Numbered from the stretch's first letter, positions 48,815-57,112 are shown. The stretch is DNA of 64,000 nucleotides from Shinella granuli (GCF_004341885.1 NZ_SLVX01000001.1:124001-188000), one strand, 5' to 3'. Numbers and translations: made by a program. Notes: generated from the letters alone by a model not told the origin.

Positions 48815-48930
48815 AAAAAAAGAGGGCCACAAGCGAAGCTCGGGCCCTGCAGGTGTGAAGGTATGAAACCTCCAGAGGGGAACAGCCAACGCGCGGCACT
48901 GGGAGGAGAAAGACCGCAGGTGCGCTGGCT
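48815..48930 (-). ncRNA. abcR2: AbcR2-type trans-acting sRNA (alpha-r15 family)
   Basis: A minus-strand RNA of about 116 nt. Its promoter has TTGAAG (48960-48965) and CATATT (48937-48942) 17 bp apart, preceded and embedded as CTTGAAG ... CTCCCATATT, close to the RpoH (heat-shock sigma) pattern. The RNA carries CUCCUCCC in a loop (plus-strand gggagg at 48901-48906), a UUCCCCUCUGGAGG segment, and a terminator (agggcc / ggccct hairpin, then seven T at 48815-48821). It shares long identical blocks with 49026-49146. The name rests on position beside lsrB and on the heat-shock-like promoter, as reported for AbcR2 of Sinorhizobium meliloti. Confidence 0.8.
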
Positions 48931-49025
48931 GAATCGAATATGGGAGAGGCGGCGCACTTCTTCAAGAGAAACGCGTGCCAAGTTTTGCAGAAACGCTGAA
49001 AAATCTGTTTTGGTTAATGGAAGGC

Positions 49026-49146
49026 AAAAAAAGAGGGCCACAAGATCAACTTGGGCCCTTTATAGTTTTGAAGGTAATAAAACCTCCAGAGGGGAACAGC
49101 TGGTGCGGTGGCACTGGGAGGAAAAAGCCACCAAAGTGCATCAGCT
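49026..49146 (-). ncRNA. abcR1: AbcR1-type trans-acting sRNA (alpha-r15 family)
   Basis: A minus-strand RNA of about 121 nt. The promoter has TTGATG (49176-49181) and CATATC (49153-49158) with a 17-bp spacer. The 5' hairpin is GGUGGC / GCCACC (plus 49127-49132 with 49107-49112), with CCUCCC in its loop, then a UUCCCCUCUGGAGG segment and a terminator hairpin followed by seven T (49026-49032). These unpaired pyrimidine-rich segments match the anti-Shine-Dalgarno modules that AbcR RNAs use on ABC-transporter mRNAs. It is the copy next to lsrB and has a palindrome just upstream of its -35. Confidence 0.82.
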
Positions 49147-49191
49147 GCGTGCGATATGATGGTTTTGTGGGCACACATCAATCATTTAATG

Positions 49192-49208
49192 TGCATGCCA
49201 GCCATGCA
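49192..49208. promoter_or_regulatory. Palindrome upstream of abcR1, candidate LsrB site
   Basis: TGCATG-N5-CATGCA is a perfect 6-bp-arm inverted repeat centred about 54 bp upstream of the predicted abcR1 start, and it contains T-N11-A, the LysR box form. The other sRNA lacks it. Confidence 0.6.
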
Positions 49209-49237
49209 TGAGGCGCAGGCCTTGCGAATCCGCCTCC

Positions 49238-50134
49238 TCAGAAGTTCCAGTTGCGCGCCTTGGCGACGATGAAATCCCGGAAAACCTTGAGCTTCGCGGA
49301 GTTCTTCATCTCGCTCGGATAGCAGAAATAGGTATCGAAGGACGGGATGTCGGCGCTGACAGGCAACTGGATGAGGCCCGGATCGCGCCCGACAATATAG
49401 TCCGGCAGCATCGCGACCCCGATGCCGAGCAGGCAGGCGCGCTTGATCGAGGTCTGGCTGTTGATCTGCAGGATGGACGGGCGGGGGTTGTCCGAATCGC
49501 GTCCGGCGATCTCCAGCCAGTTGACGTCGAGCAGGTAGCTCGGCGCGGGCTCGCCGAAGGTGATGATCTTGTGGTTGTCGAGATCGTCGATCGACTGCGG
49601 CTCGCCGTAGCGGTTGATGTAGGAGGGCGCGGCGTAGATGTGCATGTGCACGGTGAAGAGCCGACGCTGGATGAGGTCCGACTGCTGCGGTTCGCGCAGG
49701 CGGATGGCGCAGTCGGCATGGCGCATGTTCACGTCCAGCTCCTCGTTGTCGAGGATGAGCTGCACCTGCATGTCCGGGTAAAGGGCGAGGAATTCCTGCA
49801 CCTTGTCGGTCAGCCAGCCCTGGCCGAGGCCGACCGTGGTGGTGATGCGCAGCTTGCCGCTCGGCTTTTCGGTGTTTTCCGTGAGCTGGACGCGCACGCT
49901 TTCGAGCTTCATCAGCACGTCGTGCGCGGTGCGGTAGAGGATCTCGCCCTGTTCGGTGAGGATGAGGCCGCGGGCATGGCGGTGGAAGAGCTTTATGCCG
50001 ACATCCTGCTCCAGCGCGCTCACCTGGCGGCTGATGGCCGATTGAGACAGGTGCAGCTTGTCCGCCGCATGCGTGAACGAGCCGGCCTCGGCCGCGGCAT
50101 GAAAGATCCGCAGCTTATCCCAATCCAGCGGCAT
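49238..50134 (-). CDS. lsrB: LysR-family regulator LsrB/VtlR
   Basis: A 298-residue LysR regulator. The HTH occupies about residues 3-60 (KLRIFHAAAEAGSFTHAADK, LHLSQSAISRQVSALEQDVG), then an effector domain with a cysteine in RACLLGIGVAMLPDYIVG. In Sinorhizobium lsrB lies downstream of trxB, as here, and is needed for symbiosis and oxidative stress. In Brucella and Agrobacterium its orthologue VtlR activates an AbcR sRNA. ATG 50134 (MPLDWDKLRIF) has a ggggg ribosome-binding site and fits the family. The two sRNAs follow. Confidence 0.9.
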   Translation of the reverse strand: MPLDWDKLRIFHAAAEAGSFTHAADKLHLSQSAISRQVSALEQDVGIKLFHRHARGLILTEQGEILYRTAHDVLMKLESVRVQLTENTEKPSGKLRITTTVGLGQGWLTDKVQEFLALYPDMQVQLILDNEELDVNMRHADCAIRLREPQQSDLIQRRLFTVHMHIYAAPSYINRYGEPQSIDDLDNHKIITFGEPAPSYLLDVNWLEIAGRDSDNPRPSILQINSQTSIKRACLLGIGVAMLPDYIVGRDPGLIQLPVSADIPSFDTYFCYPSEMKNSAKLKVFRDFIVAKARNWNF

Positions 50135-50246
50135 TCTAACCCCCATATGTCTTTATGGCGGGGAGCGCGTGCTTCCCGCCCGGTCGCTGATTCAACTGTT
50201 CCCACGCGGGCGGTCGGGCTGTCCCGCCGCCCTTTGTTGGCGGCTT

Positions 50247-51221
50247 CTACTCGGCCGCAATTGCGACAGGCATATGACCTGCAAGGTATTTTTCGGTTTC
50301 GAGGGCCGCCATGCAGCCCATGCCGGCGGCCGTCACCGCCTGGCGATAGATGTCGTCGGTGACGTCGCCTGCGGCAAAAACGCCCGGCACGTCCGTCGCT
50401 GTCGAATCGGGCGCCGTCCACAGATAGCCGTTCGGCTTCTGGCGCAGCTTGCCCTTGAAGAGGTCGACCGCCGGTGCGTGGCCGATCGCCACGAACACGC
50501 CGTCCGTCACCATGTCGCGCGTCTCGCCGGTCTTGACGTTGCGCAGCTTCACGCCGTTGACGGAGGCGGGCATCGGCGGCTTGGGATCCGCGCCGAGATA
50601 TTCGACGACCTCATGGTCCCAGACGATCTTGACGTTCTCCTTGGCGAACAGCCGCTCCTGCAGGATCTTTTCCGCACGGAACGAGTCGCGGCGGTGCACG
50701 ACCGTCACGGTCCTGGCGAGGTTGGAGAGGTAGAGCGCCTCTTCCACGGCCGAGTTGCCGCCGCCGACCACGATCACGTCCTTGCCACGATAGAAGAAGC
50801 CGTCGCAGGTCGCGCAGGCCGAGACGCCGAAGCCCATGAACTTGTGCTCGGTGTCGATGCCGAGCCACTTGGCCTTGGCGCCCGTCGCGATGATCAGCGC
50901 GTCCGCGGTCCATTCGGTGCCGCTGTCGGTGGAGATGCGGAAGGGGCGCACGTCGAGGTCGACATTGGTCACGAGGTCGTTGACGATCTCGGCGCCGACA
51001 TGGCTCGCCTGCTTGAGCATCTGCTCCATCATCCACGGACCCTGCACCGGATCGGCATAACCGGGATAGTTCTCCACATCCGTCGTGATCATCAACTGGC
51101 CGCCCTGTTCCATGCCGGCGATCAGCACCGGCTCCAGCATGGCGCGGGCGGTATAGATGGCGGCGGTGTAGCCGGCGGGGCCGGAGCCGATGATCAGCAC
51201 CTTGACGTGACGGGCGGACAT
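50247..51221 (-). CDS. trxB: Thioredoxin reductase
   Basis: NADPH-dependent reduction of thioredoxin. The protein has 324 residues, FAD at the N-terminus (VLIIGSGPAGYTAAIYTARA), the redox CATC at residues 136-139 (SACATCDGFFYRG), NADPH motif VVGGGNSAVEEALYL, and the C-terminal GVFAAGDVTDDIYRQAVTAA. ATG 51221 (MSARHVKVLIIG) has a ggaaggaaacgacc ribosome-binding site. It precedes lsrB and is divergent from lrp, the Sinorhizobium order. Confidence 0.95.
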   Translation of the reverse strand: MSARHVKVLIIGSGPAGYTAAIYTARAMLEPVLIAGMEQGGQLMITTDVENYPGYADPVQGPWMMEQMLKQASHVGAEIVNDLVTNVDLDVRPFRISTDSGTEWTADALIIATGAKAKWLGIDTEHKFMGFGVSACATCDGFFYRGKDVIVVGGGNSAVEEALYLSNLARTVTVVHRRDSFRAEKILQERLFAKENVKIVWDHEVVEYLGADPKPPMPASVNGVKLRNVKTGETRDMVTDGVFVAIGHAPAVDLFKGKLRQKPNGYLWTAPDSTATDVPGVFAAGDVTDDIYRQAVTAAGMGCMAALETEKYLAGHMPVAIAAE

Positions 51222-51474
51222 GGTCGTTTCCTTCCGGGGCTTCTGCCCCAATGGGCCAATTCCCGCGCGGCCGCGCGCAGGGGATCGGCCAGCGTGTCGT
51301 TGTTCAGCCATCATTTATGAAGGGAGCGCCGTGAGTTTCAAGTGCGCGCGGGGCTTTGCCAACAGACAAGCGATGGCGCGTGACATATTTGTGCCTCTTA
51401 CGGTAACAATGTTGCGCTGATGCGGCGATTCGGGTCACTTCCGGTCGCGTCCCTGAAAGGTTTCAATAATTCCC

Positions 51475-51942
51475 ATGTTTCGTGCCGAACTCGACGCCAT
51501 CGACATCCGTATCCTGAAGGAGCTTCAGGCCGATGGCCGGATGACCAATGTGGAGCTTGCCGCCCGTGCCGGCATCTCCGCGCCGCCCTGTCTGCGCCGG
51601 GTGCGCAAGCTGGAGGAAGCGGGCATCATCGAGGGCTATACCGCGATGCTGAACGCCCCGGCGCTCGGCTATGATCTCGTCGCCTTCTGCATGGTCGGGC
51701 TCAAGCACCAGTCGGAGGCGAACCTCAAGGCCTTTGCGGCTGCCACCGGCGAATGGCCGATGGTGCGCCAGGCCTGGATGGTCTCGGGCGACAGCGATTT
51801 CCTCTTGCACTGTGTCGCCGAAAATCTCACGCGCTTCCAGGATTTCGTCATCGAGGAACTGACCGCCAATGCACAGGTCGATACCGTGCGCACCATGCTG
51901 ACGATCCGCCAGGTCAAGAAGGTCGGGCTGGTCGAGCTTTAG
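51475..51942 (+). CDS. lrp: Lrp/AsnC-family regulator
   Basis: A 155-residue Lrp-type regulator with HTH (IDIRILKELQADGRMTNVEL, then AARAGISAPPCLRRVRKLEE) and a C-terminal RAM domain (VAFCMVGLKHQSEANLKAFA, SGDSDFLLHCVAENL). It is divergent from trxB with about 250 bp between them, as in Sinorhizobium, where this gene closes the lps cluster. Whether it regulates trxB is unknown. ATG 51475 follows a weak site (ggtttcaat). Confidence 0.88.
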   Translation: MFRAELDAIDIRILKELQADGRMTNVELAARAGISAPPCLRRVRKLEEAGIIEGYTAMLNAPALGYDLVAFCMVGLKHQSEANLKAFAAATGEWPMVRQAWMVSGDSDFLLHCVAENLTRFQDFVIEELTANAQVDTVRTMLTIRQVKKVGLVEL

Positions 51943-51986
51943 AGCCGTATCAGCAAAGGTTCTGCGCCCGGAATTGCGCCGGAACT

Positions 51987-52946
51987 CTAGCTGGCCCTCC
52001 AGCGCTTCAGGATCTCCTCCGCCAGCCCGGGCGTCGAATTGACCGGGCTGCCGCGGCCGTGCACGGGCGCCTCCGGAAACCGGCCGATGGCGGCCTGCCG
52101 CGACAGGGCCGAAATGAGGCTGTCGATCTTCGGATGGCCGCCGGAGGGATGGAAGAGCTGCACGGGCACGCCGAGCGCGGCCGCTTCGCCCACCATGTTG
52201 GTCGAATCGGCAGTGACGACGATCTCGTCCGCCCAGGACAGATAGGCAAGGAGCGGGTTTTCCCCCGTGCCGTCCCAGACATGCACTCCCTGGCGATTGC
52301 CGAGCCCGGCCAAGGCCTTGGCGAGCGAGGCAGGCGTGCGACGCGACGTGGTTATCATCAGCCCGCAGCCCTGCTCCCGCTTTGCTTCAAGGCCGCGCAG
52401 GAACCGGTCGCTATCGGCGTCGGTGAAACGATGGTGCCGGCCGTTGCCGCCGACGAGCACGGCGATCCGCGGCCGGGGCAGGGGGGCGAGGACCTCCGCA
52501 AAGGCGGCATGCGCCTCCGCCAGCCGCTCCGGCAGGAGCCGGTTGGGGGCGGTGGTGACGACGAGGACGGCCCTGCCGCGCGGTGCGTCGTGCTGCTGCA
52601 CGATGAGGAGGTCCGCGCCGTGCCGCCGGGTCCGGGGATCCTTGAAGAACACGCAGAAGGTTGCGGGGGCGAGCGCCTTCAGCCGGCGCAGATAGGGCAC
52701 CGCCCGCCGGCCCGTGGCAAGGCAGATGTCGGGGAAGGGCGGGGCGAGCGGCGAGCCGGCCTTCCCCGGCGCGTCCTGCGGGTCGATCGGCCCCCAGGGC
52801 ATCAGCCAGGTGAAGGCGCGGCGCGGCGCCACCCGTCGCAGGACCGGTAGCACGCCCATGGCTTCCGCAAGGCCGATCAGCGGCTGCTCGTCGCCGGCCT
52901 TGCCGTCCGTCAGGACCCAGACGACGGGAGCGGCGCCCTTCGCCAT
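51987..52946 (-). CDS. ELM1-domain protein (DUF1022), polysaccharide locus
   Basis: A 319-residue protein of the mitochondrial-fission ELM1 family, which has a GT-B-like layout but no proven activity. Segments: WVLTDGKAGDEQPLIGLAEA at the start, ATGRRAVPYLRRLKALA, VLVGGNGRHHRF and the GENPLLAYLSWADEIVVTAD / NMVGEAAALGVPVQLFHP stretch. It overlaps by tight coupling (TGAGATG) with the double glycosyltransferase gene upstream, so a role with envelope glycans is likely. Genes of this family are often beside lipopolysaccharide genes in rhizobia. Confidence 0.85.
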   Translation of the reverse strand: MAKGAAPVVWVLTDGKAGDEQPLIGLAEAMGVLPVLRRVAPRRAFTWLMPWGPIDPQDAPGKAGSPLAPPFPDICLATGRRAVPYLRRLKALAPATFCVFFKDPRTRRHGADLLIVQQHDAPRGRAVLVVTTAPNRLLPERLAEAHAAFAEVLAPLPRPRIAVLVGGNGRHHRFTDADSDRFLRGLEAKREQGCGLMITTSRRTPASLAKALAGLGNRQGVHVWDGTGENPLLAYLSWADEIVVTADSTNMVGEAAALGVPVQLFHPSGGHPKIDSLISALSRQAAIGRFPEAPVHGRGSPVNSTPGLAEEILKRWRAS

Positions 52947-52947
52947 C

Positions 52948-55179
52948 TCAGCGCCGCGGCTCCGCCATCAGCCGTTCATAGGCGGAAAACTCCTTCTCCA
53001 GCATCTGTCGGGTGGTGAAGTTTGCCAGCACATGCTCCCGGCCGTTCGCGCCCATGGCCTTCAGGCGGCCCGGATCGGAAAGGGCTTCTTCCAGCGCGGC
53101 GGCGAGGGCCGCGGCGTCGCCGGGCGGCACGAGCCAGCCGGTCCTGCCGGGCAGCACCGTCTCCCGGCTGCCGCCGTGATCGGTGGCGATGACGGGCGTG
53201 CCCATCGCCTGCGCCTCGATTGCGGCGCGGCCGAAGGCCTCGGGATCCGTCGAGGCAGAAACCGCAAGGTCGGCGGCGGCGAGAACGGCGGGAATATCCC
53301 GCCGGCTGCCGGTAAAGGTGACGCGGCCGTCAAGGCCGAGGCGCGCAATGTCGCGCTGGAGTTCGGCGACCAGCGCGTCCGAGCCGCCGCCGACGAAGGC
53401 GAGGCGAAGATCGGGACGATCGAGCCGGGCGGCGGCCTCCAGCAGCACGGCGTGGCCCTTCCACCGCGTCACGCGGCCGACCATCACCACCAGCGGGCCT
53501 ATTTCCGTGGCGCCGAGTTCGCTGCGCAAGGCTGACCGTGTTTCGGCCGGGGCGCGGGCGGGATCGAAGAGATCGGGTTCGACGCCGCGCGGGGCGACGA
53601 CGACGCGCGCCTGCGGAAAGCCGTAGACGGCGACGATGTGGTCACGAATGAACCCGGAATTCGCGATGACCAGCGGCACGCGCAGCATGGCGCTGTTGTA
53701 GAAGCGTTTCAGGGCGTTGCCGTGGCTGTAGACGCCATGGAAGGTCGTGACGAAATGCACCGGCCGCCGCGCCAGGCGGCGGGCGAGAAGACCGACCCAG
53801 GCCGGCACGCGGCTGCGGGCATGGATGATGTCGATGCCCTCGGCATCGACCAGCCGAGCGACGGCCCGCGCAGCCGAGATGGCGGAAAACGGCGATTTCT
53901 TTCCGACCGGCAGCGTGACGTGCCTGGCGCCCGCGGCCTCCGCGGCGGCGACGAGCGGGCCGCCTGCGCTGGCGATCCAGTTCGGCAGGCCGAGCGCGCC
54001 GAGATGGCCGGCCATCTCCACGGCACTGCGCTCCACGCCGCCGTCGCCGAGCGCGGGAAGGAGCTGAAGGACGCGTGGTCCGGCGGTCGTCTTACCCTCC
54101 GGCGGGGGCATCAGGAAATCCTCGATCTTGTGCTGCCAGGTCTGCTGGCGGGCATGGCGGGCGGCATTCTCGCCGAGCCGGAGCCGGAAGTCACGGTCGC
54201 CGAGCAGCCTGTCCAGCGCCGCCGTCACCGAGGCCGGGTCGGCGCCGTCGCACAGAAGCCCCGTCTCGCCGTCGTGCACGGCATCCGCCGCGCCGCCCTC
54301 GCGGCCCGCAAGGCTTGGCACACCGTACCAGGCCGCCTCCAGATAGACGAGGCCAAATCCCTCGACGGAGTTGCCTTCGCGCCGTGCGGGCATGGCGAAG
54401 ACGTCCGCGAATTCCAGAAGAGCTGCCTTTTCCGCATCCGGCACGCGCCCATGGAAGATGACGGCGCCGGCAATGCCGGCGTCCCTGGCAAGGGCTTCGA
54501 GCCGGGCGCGGTCCGCGCCGTCGCCGGCGACGTGCAGGGTCAGGCCGGGATAGGCCGGATGCAGCGCCGCCACGGCCTCGATGAGCCGGTCCACGCCCTT
54601 GCGCGGCTCCAGCCGGCAGAGCGTGACGACCTGCAGCCCCTCGCCATGGCTTGCCCGCAGCGCTGCCAGCCGGTCGGGATCGGCCGCCGCCTGCGCGGGT
54701 ACGGTGGGGGTGACGGTGCGCAGCCGGCCCGCCGCCACATAGGGCGCGGCAAGGCTGGCGGTGAAGCTGGAATTGGCGATGACGTCCTTCGCCTTGGCCA
54801 TGGCCGCCAGGATGCGCTGCGCCTTGCGCGGCGAGGGGGCTGTGGGAAACTCCATGCCGTGGGCGAGAACGGTGACGGGAACGGTGTCTATGCCAAGGTT
54901 TTCGACGCTCTTCCAGGTGTCGGCGATGATGCGGTCATAGGCGCCGGTGCGCACGAGGCGGGCAGCCTCGTGTGCCTTGCACCAGCGCCGCACCGGTTTC
55001 CAGGCGGAGAAACGCTCGATGCGGTAGGGGCGGCTTTTTTCGGCGGGGTCTGGCGCACCGTCCGCCAGCACGGTGACGGTGTGGCCGCCCTCCTGCAGGG
55101 CAAGCGCCATCGAGCCCATCATGTTCTCGATCCCGCCGACGACCGGCGGGAAGCATTGCGTGAGTATGAGGATGTTCAT
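52948..55179 (-). CDS. Fusion of two GT4 glycosyltransferases
   Basis: A 743-residue protein made of two complete GT4-type (GT-B) enzymes. Domain 1, about residues 1-365, starts MNILILTQCFPPVVGGIENM and has the donor-site region LEFADVFAMPARREGNSVEG / FGLVYLEAAWYGVPS. Domain 2, from about 378, starts VLQLLPALGDGGVERSAVEM and has STDPEAFGRAAIEAQAMGTP / VIATDHGG. Such parts are usually separate genes (as in the lpsE-lpsD type arrangement near greA in Sinorhizobium), so this may be a gene fusion. ATG 55179 is chosen. It is likely involved in lipopolysaccharide core assembly, by position. Confidence 0.88.
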   Translation of the reverse strand: MNILILTQCFPPVVGGIENMMGSMALALQEGGHTVTVLADGAPDPAEKSRPYRIERFSAWKPVRRWCKAHEAARLVRTGAYDRIIADTWKSVENLGIDTVPVTVLAHGMEFPTAPSPRKAQRILAAMAKAKDVIANSSFTASLAAPYVAAGRLRTVTPTVPAQAAADPDRLAALRASHGEGLQVVTLCRLEPRKGVDRLIEAVAALHPAYPGLTLHVAGDGADRARLEALARDAGIAGAVIFHGRVPDAEKAALLEFADVFAMPARREGNSVEGFGLVYLEAAWYGVPSLAGREGGAADAVHDGETGLLCDGADPASVTAALDRLLGDRDFRLRLGENAARHARQQTWQHKIEDFLMPPPEGKTTAGPRVLQLLPALGDGGVERSAVEMAGHLGALGLPNWIASAGGPLVAAAEAAGARHVTLPVGKKSPFSAISAARAVARLVDAEGIDIIHARSRVPAWVGLLARRLARRPVHFVTTFHGVYSHGNALKRFYNSAMLRVPLVIANSGFIRDHIVAVYGFPQARVVVAPRGVEPDLFDPARAPAETRSALRSELGATEIGPLVVMVGRVTRWKGHAVLLEAAARLDRPDLRLAFVGGGSDALVAELQRDIARLGLDGRVTFTGSRRDIPAVLAAADLAVSASTDPEAFGRAAIEAQAMGTPVIATDHGGSRETVLPGRTGWLVPPGDAAALAAALEEALSDPGRLKAMGANGREHVLANFTTRQMLEKEFSAYERLMAEPRR

Positions 55180-55293
55180 GGGATAGTGAGGCTCGAAAAT
55201 GCAGCGTGGTCGCGGAACTCCTACCACCGGCAGGCGATATGGTCTATGGAGGCGCCGGCGCTCAATCGGCGCGGTCCAGAGGAGATGATGCGG

Positions 55294-56025
55294 ATGCAGA
55301 CGATCGTATGCATGAAATGGGGCACGCGCTATCCGGCGGATTACGTCAACCGTTTGTGGTCCATGATCAAGCGCAACACCGTCCGTCCGACGCGGCTCGT
55401 CTGCTTCACGGAAGATGCCGACGGCATCGATCCCGCGGTCTCCGTCTTCCCGCTACCGCCGATCACCATTCCCGAGCGTGTCGCCTGGAAGCCGTGGCGC
55501 AAGATCTCGCTGTGGCAGGCGCCGCTCGCTGATCTGGAAGGCGATGTGCTGTTCGTCGATCTCGACGTGGTTATCACCGGGCCGCTCGACGATTTCTTCG
55601 ATTACGCGCCCGGCCGGTTCTGCATCGCCGAGAACTGGACGCAGCTCGGCCAGGGCATCGGCAACACCTCGGTCTATCGCTGGACGGTCGGCACCAACAC
55701 GCAGATCTACGACGACTTCGTCCGCGACCCGGACGCCAAGATCGACACGCACACGATCTCGCAGCGTTACGTTTCCGCCGCGGCCGACGACATGACCTAC
55801 TGGCCGGCGGAATGGTGCGTCAGCTTCAAGCACACGCTCCTGCCGCGCTGGCCGCTGAACTTCTTCAAGGACGTGCCGCTGCCCGCGGGCACCCGCATCG
55901 TCGCCTTTACCGGCAAGCCCGATCCCGACGAGGCCGTGATCGGGCAATGGCCGGTGAAGGCTTGGTGGAAGAAGGCCTACAAGCACGTCCGGCCGACGCG
56001 CTGGATCGACGAGAACTGGCGCTGA
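55294..56025 (+). CDS. Glycosyltransferase with DxD motif (GT-A-like)
   Basis: A 243-residue protein that resembles nucleotide-sugar transferases. It opens with MQTIVCMKWGTRYPADYVNR, and the metal-binding DxD is in LFVDLDVVITGPLDDFFDY. WPAEWCVSFKHTLLPRWPLN lies in the acceptor part. The specific sugar is unknown. ATG 55294 gives a correct 9-base spacing to gagg; ATGs at 55285 and 55288 are too close. It is divergent from the double glycosyltransferase gene and convergent with fcl. Confidence 0.8.
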   Translation: MQTIVCMKWGTRYPADYVNRLWSMIKRNTVRPTRLVCFTEDADGIDPAVSVFPLPPITIPERVAWKPWRKISLWQAPLADLEGDVLFVDLDVVITGPLDDFFDYAPGRFCIAENWTQLGQGIGNTSVYRWTVGTNTQIYDDFVRDPDAKIDTHTISQRYVSAAADDMTYWPAEWCVSFKHTLLPRWPLNFFKDVPLPAGTRIVAFTGKPDPDEAVIGQWPVKAWWKKAYKHVRPTRWIDENWR

Positions 56026-56050
56026 GGCGGCGACGGCGCGCCTGCCTCTA

Positions 56051-56983
56051 TTATCCGAGGGTGTCGAGATACCAGCGATAGGCGCGCGCAATGCCCTCGC
56101 GGAGCGTCGTGGCCGGTTTCCAGCCCATCGCCGCCAGCTTGGCATTCGACATCAGCTTGCGCGGCGTGCCGTCCGGCTTGGAGGGATCGGTCTCGATCCG
56201 CCCTTCGAAGCCGACGACCTCGGCGACGAGTGTCATGAGGTCGAGAATGGCGATGTCCTCGCCCGAGCCGACATTGACGTGCTCGTAGTCCTCGTAATGC
56301 TTGAGGAGGAAGACCAGCGCATCGGCGCAATCCTCGCTGAACAGGAATTCGCGGCGCGGCGAGCCGGTGCCCCAGATCGTCACATGGTCGAGGCCCGCCA
56401 GCTTCGCCTCATGCGCCTTGCGGATCAGCGCGGGCAGCACATGGCTGGTCGCAAGGTCGAAATTGTCGTTCGGGCCGTAGAGATTGGTCGGCATGGCCGA
56501 GATGAAGCGGGCGCCGTGCTGCTTCATATAGGCCTGGCAGAGCTTGATGCCGGCGATCTTGGCGATGGCGTACCATTCGTTGGTCGGCTCCAGCGCGCCG
56601 GTAAGGAGCGCGCTCTCGGTAATCGGCTGGTCCGCGAATTTCGGATAGATGCAGCTCGAACCGAGGAAGAGCAGCTTCTCGACGCCGGCCTCGTGCGCCG
56701 CCTTGATGACGTTCATCTCCATGGCGAGATTGCGCTGGAGGAACTCCACCGGTTCGCGGTCATTGGCGAGGATGCCGCCGACCTTCGCCGCCGCCATCAC
56801 CACCGCCTGCGGCCGCTCCGCCGTAAAGAAGCGCTCGACATCCGCCTGGCGCTCGAGGTCCATCGCATCACGCGACGCGGTCAGCACCGTGCAGGTCTCC
56901 GCCGCCAGTCGTCTGGCGACGGCGCTGCCCACCATGCCGCGATGACCGGCGACGAAGACGCGTTTTCCTGCAAGATCGTACAT
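56051..56983 (-). CDS. fcl: GDP-L-fucose synthase
   Basis: A 310-residue SDR enzyme converting GDP-4-keto-6-deoxymannose to GDP-L-fucose. The N-terminal Rossmann motif GHRGMVGSAVARRLA, the FLGSSCIYPKFADQPITESA and YAIAKIAGIKLCQAY (catalytic Tyr/Lys) segments and RREFLFSEDCADALVFLL are diagnostic. Its start codon directly follows a TGA of an orphan reading frame upstream. A GT10 gene lies just upstream, so fucose incorporation into a surface glycan is likely. No gmd gene is visible in the window. Confidence 0.93.
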   Translation of the reverse strand: MYDLAGKRVFVAGHRGMVGSAVARRLAAETCTVLTASRDAMDLERQADVERFFTAERPQAVVMAAAKVGGILANDREPVEFLQRNLAMEMNVIKAAHEAGVEKLLFLGSSCIYPKFADQPITESALLTGALEPTNEWYAIAKIAGIKLCQAYMKQHGARFISAMPTNLYGPNDNFDLATSHVLPALIRKAHEAKLAGLDHVTIWGTGSPRREFLFSEDCADALVFLLKHYEDYEHVNVGSGEDIAILDLMTLVAEVVGFEGRIETDPSKPDGTPRKLMSNAKLAAMGWKPATTLREGIARAYRWYLDTLG

Positions 56984-57112
56984 TCAGAGACGGTCCTTTT
57001 CCGCAAAGTCCTTCCGCATCATTTCGCGGGCAAGCTCGTGCGGATCCTCATAGATGTGCTCGATGCGACCCGTGTTGAAGCAGCAACCGTGCAGGATGGG
57101 CGCTGTAGGTCT
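56984..57112 (-). pseudogene. Orphan 3' reading frame abutting fcl (possible gene remnant)
   Basis: On the minus strand this gap is an open frame ending in TGA immediately followed by the fcl ATG. It codes HGCCFNTGRIEHIYEDPHEL followed by AREMMRKDFAEKDRL, with codon use like the neighbours, but it has no start codon and runs out into the GT10 gene in another frame. It could be the remaining 3' end of a gene lost by deletion. The last part (ELAREMMRKDF) faintly recalls C-termini of GDP-mannose dehydratases, a usual partner of fcl, but the rest does not. Confidence 0.4.

Noticed and set aside
48686..49211. Short forward reading frames in the sRNA region
   Set aside because: They run antisense to two structured RNA copies with promoters and terminators, and repeat the same translated phrase only because the RNA is duplicated.
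53638..56025. 795-codon forward frame ending with the glycosyltransferase at 55294
   Set aside because: Only the last 243 codons carry a protein family; the first 550 are antisense to the double GT4 gene.
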